A stretch of DNA of 20,519 nucleotides, from NCBI GenBank assembly GCA_011043375.1, contig DQYP01000151.1:1-20519 (forward strand). The letters run 5' to 3'. Below the pieces are notes generated by a model. That model was not told where the DNA came from, did not search any database, and saw only the letters and a program-made list of their open reading frames with translations. Positions within the stretch are counted from its first letter, which is position 1. Every line of letters starts with the position of its first letter. The DNA comes from Thermotogaceae bacterium. GTDB lineage: Bacteria; Thermotogota; Thermotogae; B21-G9; HyVt-16. This document shows, piece after piece, positions 13,959-20,519 of the stretch. The position numbers and the translations under genes are program-made.

Positions 13959-15476
13959 ATGAATGATAGGATAGTAAGTTACTCTGAGAAACTACTTGTT
14001 GTTATATCTTCATTCACTAAGAATATGATGAGCGTGAAGGCATCTTTGGACGTTTATGATGCCTTACTGAAAACTCTGAGAAGTTTTATAAAGATAAAGG
14101 ATTCCGTCTTTTTCAAATACAATGAGGGAATCGGAAGATTTGAGTCCATCAACGCATCTGCTGAATTCTTCAAGGATAAGGAGTTCAACAATCTTGCTTT
14201 GTGGATAGCTAAAAGAGGCCTTCCCAGTATCCAACCTATAGATGAAAGAGATTTCTTGTTTATACCACTGAACAAAAATCCAAAAATTCTTGGACTTTTT
14301 GTTGCCGAATTGGAATCTTCCTTGGATGTTATCAAACAGGAAGATATGGATATATTGAATTTTCTAACATTTCAAACTTCCTTAGTGTTGGAAAATGTTT
14401 CGCTATACGAACAACTTCAGGAGAAAAATGAAATCCTCGAAAACCTTTACAGATATATGCAAACCATCCTCGATTCCATGGATTACGAAATAGCCGTTTA
14501 CGATAAGGAATTGAAAACGACTTTTGAGAACAAAAGATTCAAAGCTTCTGAAAAATTAACCCAAGAAGTTCTCGATGCGGTAAAAAATTTGGCACGAAAA
14601 ACTTTGGAGACTGCCGAATCGCAGATTTTGGAATTTGAGAATTTGGTTGACGGAGAATCAGTGTTTTACTCTATAACTACTTTTCCAGTATATTTCAATT
14701 TTCAAGATCAGGTTATGGTTATTCTGAGGGATATAACGAGTACTCATGAATTAGAGAGATTGAGAAAGATAGATGAAATGAAGAATCAGTTCGTTGCCAC
14801 GATTTCACATGAGTTGAAGACACCAGTGACTGCCATAAAGGCCTATTCGGAGACCATAATTGATTCATTGGAAGATATCGATAAGGAGACTCTCAAAGAT
14901 TTTCTGAAGACTATATTGGATCAGACTGAGCATCTTGATAATCTTGTAAGCGAGCTTACTGATTTTTCGAAGATGGAAAGTAAAATGTTTGAGTTGAACA
15001 AAGAAAAATTCGATCTTTTAGAATTGTGCCATAATGTGATCGAATCTCTTCAAGAACTCGCAACATCTAAAAATGTGGAACTTTTGTTCGATGAAATTGA
15101 TGAAAAATTGATCGTTGAAGCCGATAAACGCAGAATAAGACAGGTGTTGATAAATCTCATAGAGAATGGGATAAAATACAGCGATAAAACTAAAAACGAA
15201 AGATTTGTGAAATTAAAGATAGAAAAAGGTGAAAATGAGATCCTTGTCATCGTAGAGGATAATGGTATAGGAATCCCAAAAGACTTGAAAGAAAAGATAT
15301 TTGAGCGTTTCTTTAGAGTGGAAAGTTATTTAACGAGCGAAGTTAGTGGCACAGGGCTCGGATTGGCGATATGTAAAACCATAGTAGAAAAACATGGAGG
15401 TAAGATATGGGTAGAAAGTGAACCACAAAAAGGTTCAAAATTCTTTTTCACTATTCCAGTTAGAGGTGATTCATAA
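13959..15476 (+). CDS. Soluble GAF/PAS-like sensor histidine kinase
   Basis: A 505-residue cytosolic kinase with no membrane segment. Residues about 10-150 look like a GAF domain (FIPLNKNPKILGLFVAE), followed by a coiled coil (148-170) and a PAS-like domain (about 170-262, ending MVILRDITSTHELERLRK). The dimerisation/phosphoacceptor domain has SHELKTPVTAI with H284. The ATPase domain has the N box (QVLINLIENGIKYS, N399 and N403), VEDNGIGIP, RFFRVES and GTGLGLAI. All catalytic motifs are intact, as in PhoR/VicK-type kinases. No partner response regulator is adjacent; the only receiver in the window is fused to the CheA homologue. Location after pit suggests, but does not show, phosphate-linked sensing. 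AGAGG (13945-13949) precedes the ATG. Confidence 0.93.
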   Translation: MNDRIVSYSEKLLVVISSFTKNMMSVKASLDVYDALLKTLRSFIKIKDSVFFKYNEGIGRFESINASAEFFKDKEFNNLALWIAKRGLPSIQPIDERDFLFIPLNKNPKILGLFVAELESSLDVIKQEDMDILNFLTFQTSLVLENVSLYEQLQEKNEILENLYRYMQTILDSMDYEIAVYDKELKTTFENKRFKASEKLTQEVLDAVKNLARKTLETAESQILEFENLVDGESVFYSITTFPVYFNFQDQVMVILRDITSTHELERLRKIDEMKNQFVATISHELKTPVTAIKAYSETIIDSLEDIDKETLKDFLKTILDQTEHLDNLVSELTDFSKMESKMFELNKEKFDLLELCHNVIESLQELATSKNVELLFDEIDEKLIVEADKRRIRQVLINLIENGIKYSDKTKNERFVKLKIEKGENEILVIVEDNGIGIPKDLKEKIFERFFRVESYLTSEVSGTGLGLAICKTIVEKHGGKIWVESEPQKGSKFFFTIPVRGDS

Positions 15477-16324
15477 TAGATAGAGAGGAACTCACCAGAA
15501 GAATAGAGAGTTTGGATGATCTCCCAACTTTAAATTTTATACATCAGAAGGTAATAAATGTAGCAAACAATCCTGCATCATCCGCTGCTGATTTGGCAAA
15601 AGTAATCTCCTTGGATCCATCTTTGAGCTCAAGAGTTTTAAAACTTTCCAATTCGGCTTACTACGGTTTTCCCAGGAAAGTGACCTCAATATCCCAGGCA
15701 GTTACTATTCTTGGGTTCAAAACTGTTAAAAATCTTGCAATAGGGATTATGGTTTATGATAATCTGTTCAAAAACAGGGATATTGATATAGATATGAAAA
15801 AACTTTGGGAACATTCTATCAATGTCGCCATTTTTTCAGAGGTTATCGGGGAAGAGCTGAATTATCCAAATAAGGAAGAGTTATTCATATGTGGATTACT
15901 TCATGATATAGGTAAAGCCATCTGGGCTTTGATAAATCCAAACATATTGAAGTATGTTTTAAAAGTTTGTGAGAAAACCGGTTTGTCTTTTTATGAAGTT
16001 GAGATACATCTCGATATTCCATCTCATCAAACAACTGGGGAAATAATATGTAGAAAGTGGAATTTTCCTGAAATAATAACTTTGAGTGTTGGCAATCATC
16101 ATACACCATCGAGTGTGGAAGATGTTTATTCCGATGTGGTTGATATAGTGCATGTAGCTGATCTGTTTTCAAATGCAGTTTTCAATGATTTGAATTGGTA
16201 TCCTTCAAAATTGATAAATGAAGATGCGTGGAATTCGTTGAAACTTAAACCAAGTATGGTCATCAAGACTGTTCAAGAGGTTAAAAAACGTTTTGAGAGT
16301 GCAAAAGATTTTTTGAATATCTGA
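15476..16324 (+). CDS. HDOD-domain signalling protein
   Basis: An HDOD domain, a degenerate relative of HD hydrolases found in bacterial signalling and usually lacking enzymatic activity. Typical sequence includes LSSRVLKLSNSAYYGFPRK, ISQAVTILGFKTVKNLAI, LLHDIGKAIWALINP and TLSVGNHHTP. HD and HH elements that resemble HD metal ligands are present, so catalysis is not excluded. I place the start at ATA (15476-15478): AGAGGTGA (15462-15469) is six bases away, and ATA overlaps the kinase stop as TAATA, like the common TAATG. This gives 282 residues and restores the usual HDOD opening (ELTRRIESLDDLP). A conservative alternative is TTG at 15512, which lacks a ribosome binding site and cuts into the domain. 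It lies between the kinase and cheR-like genes. Confidence 0.88.
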   Translation: MDREELTRRIESLDDLPTLNFIHQKVINVANNPASSAADLAKVISLDPSLSSRVLKLSNSAYYGFPRKVTSISQAVTILGFKTVKNLAIGIMVYDNLFKNRDIDIDMKKLWEHSINVAIFSEVIGEELNYPNKEELFICGLLHDIGKAIWALINPNILKYVLKVCEKTGLSFYEVEIHLDIPSHQTTGEIICRKWNFPEIITLSVGNHHTPSSVEDVYSDVVDIVHVADLFSNAVFNDLNWYPSKLINEDAWNSLKLKPSMVIKTVQEVKKRFESAKDFLNI

Positions 16325-16350
16325 GCGTTCATGGATGGGGCCGAAAAGTA

Positions 16351-17373
16351 ATGCAAAAAGATGTTATTGATTTTTTGAAGAGGTATGGTTTAGATATAGA
16401 AAAAGTACGAAACAATATAACGAATGATTCACCAAAGGATATATTAAAGCGTCTTTTGGTAGGTGAATCATACTTTTTTAGGGATCGCCAAGTTTGGGCC
16501 GATCTCAAGGAATATTTGTTGAAATATACAGATAAAAAAGTGAATTTCTTGAGTTTGGGTTGTTCAAGAGGTGAGGAGGTATACAATTTTTGTTTTTTGG
16601 CTAATGAACTGGGTCTAAGGTATAGTGCAACGGGAATAGACGTATCTGCTAAAAGGATCGAACAAGCCAAACAAGGAATCTACGATTATTGGAGCATTCG
16701 TATGCTGAATACATATGAACTTAATAGATATTTTGTAAGCTTCAATGAGAAGTGGAAGGTTAAAGATATTTACAAGAAGAATGTAAATTTCAAGGTTGAA
16801 AATATACTTGAATTTAATGAAAACATGAAATTCGATTTAATAATGTTGAGAAGAGTCCTGATATACTTTAGTTTCGATGCTTTGGAAACTGTATTCAAAA
16901 AATTGAGATTTACTCTAAGTGAGAATGGGATACTGATACTTGGAAGAGGTGAATATTATCCGCAGATGGAAAAATTCTTCGAACCGATGACTTTCAACAA
17001 GAGCATTTTTTGGATGAGAAGTAGGTATTTACTAAACGAAATTCCTGATGTTAATGATCAAAAGGAGAAGATATCTATCTTCTCAAAGGTGTCAATAAAG
17101 CCTTCAAACATAGGAAACGATAAAGAAAAAGAACCGCTCTCCATGAAGATCATAAGGAAATTGATAGAGAGTGAAAAGTATTGTGAAGCTTTGCAAATGA
17201 TAGATGAATTACTTGAAATAGATCGAACATCGTACTTGGTATGGAAGTATAAGACAATAGCTGAGTTAAAACTGAATAATTTCGAAAAGGCAAAAGAATC
17301 ATTGAAAAAAGCTATTTTCTTGAATCCAGATGACTATGAGTTGTGGTATTTAGAACAATTATTGATGAGGTGA
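16351..17373 (+). CDS. CheR-like methyltransferase with C-terminal TPR-like repeat
   Basis: Predicted SAM-dependent methyltransferase of the CheR family (340 residues), normally methylating glutamates of chemoreceptors. The order is a short helical N-terminus with ESYFFRDRQVW (T/S-x-F-F-R motif), then the SAM-binding fold (FLSLGCSRGEEVYNF, ATGIDVSAKRIEQAKQGIY, FDLIMLRRVLIYF, LILGRGEYYP). Linked to it is a C-terminal pair of TPR-like helices (about 265-340: ALQMIDELLEIDRTSYLVWKYKTIAEL, then NNFEKAKESLKKAIFLNPDDYELW). Differences from classical CheR are R-R-V-L-I-Y-F in place of R-N-V-L-I-Y-F and T-G-I-D in place of x-D-I-D. CheR-TPR proteins occur in non-flagellar chemosensory systems. ATG at 16351 has only a weak site (GGATGGGG) and overlaps TAA of a tiny frame from ATG 16331. 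Confidence 0.9.
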   Translation: MQKDVIDFLKRYGLDIEKVRNNITNDSPKDILKRLLVGESYFFRDRQVWADLKEYLLKYTDKKVNFLSLGCSRGEEVYNFCFLANELGLRYSATGIDVSAKRIEQAKQGIYDYWSIRMLNTYELNRYFVSFNEKWKVKDIYKKNVNFKVENILEFNENMKFDLIMLRRVLIYFSFDALETVFKKLRFTLSENGILILGRGEYYPQMEKFFEPMTFNKSIFWMRSRYLLNEIPDVNDQKEKISIFSKVSIKPSNIGNDKEKEPLSMKIIRKLIESEKYCEALQMIDELLEIDRTSYLVWKYKTIAELKLNNFEKAKESLKKAIFLNPDDYELWYLEQLLMR

Positions 17374-17388
17374 AAACATGGGGAATTC

Positions 17389-18138
17389 TTGATTTGTGAA
17401 GTAGAAGATTCTGAAACCATGAAAGCAACTCTTTATGGATTCCCTTTGAGTGGATTCTTAGGTGTATCCAATGAGTTTGAAAAGGATATCCCTGAGTTTG
17501 TTAAAAACTCTATGGGTGGTGCTATCTACAATCACAAGCTATATCCTGTATTCAATTTTTTTAAAGATATCAAGATACCTGTATTGAAGGTGTTTCTAAT
17601 TTATGAAAAATTTGCAATTGGTGTAACACGTTTGATAACTAAAATGACCGTTGATGAATTGATAAAATCCGACGAAGGAAAACTAAAGGGTATCTTTTAT
17701 TTTGAAGGAGAAAGGGTTTTAGTGGTTGATCTTGGGAATCTTGTGAAAAGGTCAGATGTATACAAACTTTCACCTTTAAAACTGTTACACACCCAAAAGA
17801 GAACTCCTGAAAAAGAACAAAAGACTAGAGATACATACATCATCTTAGATAATACAAACCTCGCTGTCAAGCTGGAGGATGTGGAAGATATAATTGAAGT
17901 GGAGAAAATGTGTCCGATAAACTTCGAGGAGTATTCCGGCTTTGTAAGTAGCAAAGACAAAGGTATCATCAATGTAAAAACTTTGGTTGAAAATGGCAAA
18001 TGGATTCTAATAACGAAAAAAGGGGAAGCGTTCCGAATCTCAAACACAATTGTTGTAAAGGGACAAGGAATAAAAAATTCCGAAGATGGTTTCGAGTATT
18101 TAAGCTTTGAGGGGAAAAACTACAGAGTTTTAAGGTGA
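17389..18138 (+). CDS. Divergent CheW-like coupling protein, possibly two CheW-like units
   Basis: About 249 residues. The first half resembles a CheW scaffold domain that links receptors to CheA (GAIYNHKLYPVFNFF, LKVFLIYEKFAIGVTRLITKM, KGIFYFEGERVLVVDLGNLVKRS). The second half (about 143-249: DTYIILDNTNLAVKLEDVEDIIEVEK, GIINVKTLVENGKWILITKKG) repeats this pattern more weakly. The start is uncertain. GAGGTGA (17367-17373) is ideally placed for ATG at 17378, but that ATG is one base out of frame and ends after MGNS. TTG at 17389 overlaps the TGA of that mini-frame and is the first usable in-frame start. One extra G in the run 17380-17383 would give MGEFLICEVED in frame. The gene is 15 bases after cheR and five before cheA. 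Confidence 0.75.
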   Translation: MICEVEDSETMKATLYGFPLSGFLGVSNEFEKDIPEFVKNSMGGAIYNHKLYPVFNFFKDIKIPVLKVFLIYEKFAIGVTRLITKMTVDELIKSDEGKLKGIFYFEGERVLVVDLGNLVKRSDVYKLSPLKLLHTQKRTPEKEQKTRDTYIILDNTNLAVKLEDVEDIIEVEKMCPINFEEYSGFVSSKDKGIINVKTLVENGKWILITKKGEAFRISNTIVVKGQGIKNSEDGFEYLSFEGKNYRVLR

Positions 18139-18143
18139 AAATC

Positions 18144-19943
18144 ATGGAAGATATGGATTTCAGTTCCGTCTTCTTCGATGAACTGAGAGAAAAATTAGAA
18201 GAAGCTGAAAACTCCTTAAAAAATTACTTCGAGAGTAAAGATGTATCCTATTTGAAAGAGCTCTACAGGGTTTTTCATACCATAAAAGGTTCTGCAAGCT
18301 TAGTGGGATTCAGTGGTTTTCAAAGAGTTGCTCATAAAATCGAGGAAATATTCAAAGATATTTATGAAAACAAACGAGAGATATCCCAGCAGGATACGGC
18401 ACGTATAATGAGGGTCATCTCCGTTTTCAAGGATAAAAAAGATGATCTCACAGAATCGGAGATAGAGAAGATTTTGAAGTTTTTGGAGGGAGAAATCAGC
18501 AATTTAGATGATGAAAGGGATTCATCGACAAATTCTGAGTTCGAATCACTTGGATATCATGAAATCTTGGAGAGTGTGATAAAGGTAGAGAATAACATAA
18601 TTCTTGGTAACGTGAACCTTGCCACCATTGAGCTTAGAAACTTAAAGAAATACTTGAATGAACTGATCCAAACCAAGGAATTTGTGCAGGTCGATAGGCT
18701 GTTCGATGGTTTTGATAATCTCGTTTTTCAGGAATCCACGCTAAATGGCAAAAAAGTGAGATTGGTGCTTGAATGCCAGGATTTGAAGATACCGATCAAA
18801 GATGTTCAAGCTCTGAGAGATTCGCTGGTCCACATTGTGAGAAATTCGATAGCACATGGTATAGAGCCACCTAATGAGAGAAAAAAACTTGGAAAATCTG
18901 AGGAAGGGATTATCAAAATCTCAACTCACCTTGATTCTGAGAATATCTCCATAATTGTTGAAGATGATGGTTCAGGAATAGACTTGGAGAGGGTAAAAGA
19001 AAAGATGAGGTTTTCCGGATACGATACCATAGATCCACTTGAAGTGATTTTTCAACCTGGCTTCTCTACGAGGGATTCTTCGGATCTTTCTTCCGGTAGA
19101 GGGATGGGACTCTATGCAGCTAAAACTTTTATCGAAAGCAGAGGAGGAAGTATCAATATTCGAACCGAAAGAGGAAAAGGTACGAAGTTCATTATACGGC
19201 TTCCAATCATGTTCATAGTTAAGAAAGTGATAGTTGTGAGAAGTGATACAAATATCTTCGCGATTGATTTATCCGAAGTCTTATTCGTCCAAAATAACCC
19301 CAATGTGTTTGAGTTTAATACATCGAAATCATTGAGATATAATGACGAACTGTATGAATTATTAACACTTGGTGAATTTAAGTCTCGAACCTTTGGAGTG
19401 TTTTTAAAAAACAAGAGAGCGATATTAGTAGATGAAATTTTGGGAATATTCGATGGTCAGTTTGTTCAACAACGTAGTAACATATCAAAATACTTTGTGA
19501 AAAACATATTTCCATTCCCAGTGCCAGTGATAGATTTTGAACTCATCAAAAATACAACATCCTCCTTTGAGAAGCAAAAAACATCTGAGAGAAAAGCCAC
19601 TGTATTGATTGTAGATGACTCAAACATTACCAGGCTCGTTGTACAAAGTTTTCTGGAATCTCGTGGATACAAGGTTATGCAAGCGAAAAATGGTATAGAG
19701 GCGCTTGAGAAATCTGGGTTTGATTTGGCTATTGTTGATATTGAAATGCCAGGGATCGATGGCTATGAAACGACTAAACGTCTCAAAAAAAAATTTCCAG
19801 AAATCCCTGTAATAATACTAACCACCAGATCATCTACCGAAGATGTAAGAAAAGGGTTAGAATCCGGGGCAAATGCATACATGATAAAAGGCGAAAATTT
19901 AGAGAGGTTGCTCACACTTATTGAAAGGTTTTTGAAAGGATGA
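18144..19943 (+). CDS. CheA-type histidine kinase fused to a C-terminal receiver domain
   Basis: Hybrid chemosensory kinase, 599 residues from the ATG at 18144 (site AAGGTGA at 18133-18138). Domains in order: Hpt/P1 (about 1-110, phosphoacceptor H45 in FHTIKGSASLVGF); a short linker with no recognisable P2; a helical P3-like region (about 135-190); ATPase P4 (about 200-355: VRNSIAHGIEPP with N234, VEDDGSGID, SSGRGMGLYAAK); a CheW-like P5 (about 360-470); and a receiver (about 484-599: LIVDDSN, phosphoacceptor D532 in VDIEMPGIDG, T560, K582). In the N box the usual Asp of RNxxDHG is Ala (A237). The fused receiver may replace a separate CheY or act as a phosphate sink. Between CheW-like and CheB-like genes, it is the likely core of a chemosensory pathway with an unknown output. 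Confidence 0.93.
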   Translation: MEDMDFSSVFFDELREKLEEAENSLKNYFESKDVSYLKELYRVFHTIKGSASLVGFSGFQRVAHKIEEIFKDIYENKREISQQDTARIMRVISVFKDKKDDLTESEIEKILKFLEGEISNLDDERDSSTNSEFESLGYHEILESVIKVENNIILGNVNLATIELRNLKKYLNELIQTKEFVQVDRLFDGFDNLVFQESTLNGKKVRLVLECQDLKIPIKDVQALRDSLVHIVRNSIAHGIEPPNERKKLGKSEEGIIKISTHLDSENISIIVEDDGSGIDLERVKEKMRFSGYDTIDPLEVIFQPGFSTRDSSDLSSGRGMGLYAAKTFIESRGGSINIRTERGKGTKFIIRLPIMFIVKKVIVVRSDTNIFAIDLSEVLFVQNNPNVFEFNTSKSLRYNDELYELLTLGEFKSRTFGVFLKNKRAILVDEILGIFDGQFVQQRSNISKYFVKNIFPFPVPVIDFELIKNTTSSFEKQKTSERKATVLIVDDSNITRLVVQSFLESRGYKVMQAKNGIEALEKSGFDLAIVDIEMPGIDGYETTKRLKKKFPEIPVIILTTRSSTEDVRKGLESGANAYMIKGENLERLLTLIERFLKG

Positions 19944-19946
19944 AAA

Positions 19947-20519
19947 ATGTTGAAACCAGTGGTACTGATTGGAGCGTCTGCCGGTGGACCAGACACTATA
20001 GTTAAAATATTAATGTCCATAAGAAGTCCCCTTAACTTTCCAATTGTGATAGCGTTACATAATATGGCATCACAAGTTGAAAATTTTGTAAAACTTTTAA
20101 AAAGATCTTCAACTCATGAAATTATAATAATCAACGGAAGAGAGATAATAAAGAATGCTGTTTTTTTGGCAAAGGGCGGGAAAGATGTTGTCTTTATTTC
20201 AAAAGAAGTTATATCTGCTGTGGATCCTGAGTCATACGTTGTTCCATCGATAGATAGATTGTTCCTGAGCGTGAAAAATATGGAAGATTTGGATTTTTAT
20301 ATATTTTTGCTTGGTGGTCTGGGCAGTGATGGAGTTAAAGGACTCATGGAATTAGAGAATCAAGAGAATGTACACATTTATATACAAGACGATGCCAAAT
20401 TCCTATATATACCGATGAATGCCATGAGAAATTTGAAAAGATATCGTAAATTATCCCTCTTCGAGATAATTAGAATTTTGAATTATTTGAATTCAATCGG
20501 AGGAAAAAAACATGAAGAA
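19947..20519 (+). CDS. CheB-type methylesterase without receiver domain (3' end missing)
   Basis: Open from ATG 19947 to the right edge (191 codons). It matches the CheB catalytic domain, which removes methyl groups from, or deamidates, receptor glutamates. The triad is visible: S11 in VLIGASAGGP, H38 in IALHNM, and D128 in LGGLGSDGVKGL; PSIDRLFLS is also a CheB feature. The protein starts directly with the esterase domain, so the regulatory receiver of classical CheB is absent and the enzyme may be constitutive or regulated otherwise. AAGGA (19936-19940) lies six bases upstream and the gene is three bases after cheA. The stop must be just past the window, because a good ribosome binding site and ATG for another gene occur at 20499-20514. 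Confidence 0.9.
   Translation, partial: MLKPVVLIGASAGGPDTIVKILMSIRSPLNFPIVIALHNMASQVENFVKLLKRSSTHEIIIINGREIIKNAVFLAKGGKDVVFISKEVISAVDPESYVVPSIDRLFLSVKNMEDLDFYIFLLGGLGSDGVKGLMELENQENVHIYIQDDAKFLYIPMNAMRNLKRYRKLSLFEIIRILNYLNSIGGKKHEE
20499..20519 (+). CDS. Likely start of a further operon gene
   Basis: GGAGG at 20499-20503 is followed eight bases later by ATG at 20512-20514 and then AAGAA, in a different frame from the cheB-like gene. It probably starts the next gene of the operon (MKK...), overlapping the end of cheB. Only the first codons are visible, so the product is unknown; a chemoreceptor would be the most informative thing to find there. Confidence 0.4.

Overview
The window looks like a chromosomal segment of a thermophilic or thermophile-derived member of the Thermotogota. 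This is an inference from the run frr-uppS-cdsA-alaS-DUF503, which I recall as conserved in Thermotoga relatives, together with low GC content, very tight gene packing, strong GGAGGTGA-type ribosome binding sites and many TTG starts. No rRNA, tRNA, CRISPR array, transposase or insertion sequence was seen. No gap between genes exceeds about 260 bases.

Layout. (1) 1-2094: the 5' end of an unrecognised minus-strand gene whose leader can fold over its own ribosome binding site. It is divergent from a fold-type III ornithine/lysine decarboxylase gene and a small protein of unknown function. (2) 2096-10915: a compact nine-gene minus-strand run. In transcription order it is frr, uppS, cdsA, alaS, a DUF503/YlxP gene, a secreted DUF4139 protein, yqeK, a membrane-anchored LCP-like protein and an LCP (LytR-CpsA-Psr) transferase. 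Several junctions are four-base TTGA stop/start overlaps. The operon joins translation factors (Frr, AlaS) with envelope lipid synthesis (UppS, CdsA) and enzymes expected to use undecaprenyl-linked substrates (LCP). (3) 11175-11918: a lone SagB-type FMN oxidoreductase gene on the minus strand, divergent from the next operon. (4) 12050-20519: a plus-strand operon of at least eight genes. It contains a DUF47/PhoU-like regulator, a PiT phosphate transporter, a soluble GAF/PAS-like histidine kinase, an HDOD protein, CheR with a C-terminal repeat domain, a two-part CheW-like protein, a CheA-CheW-REC hybrid, and a CheB methylesterase without receiver domain that runs off the right edge.

The most interesting part is region 4. 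A divergent chemosensory-like pathway sits in the same tight transcription unit as a phosphate transporter, a sensor kinase and an HDOD protein. There is no CheY and no chemoreceptor within the window; the only receiver domain is fused to CheA. This suggests an alternative output rather than ordinary flagellar chemotaxis, possibly tied to phosphate. Several starts there are unusual: the HDOD gene appears to begin at ATA in a TAATA overlap with the kinase stop, and the best-placed ATG of the cheW-like gene is one base out of frame after a run of four G.
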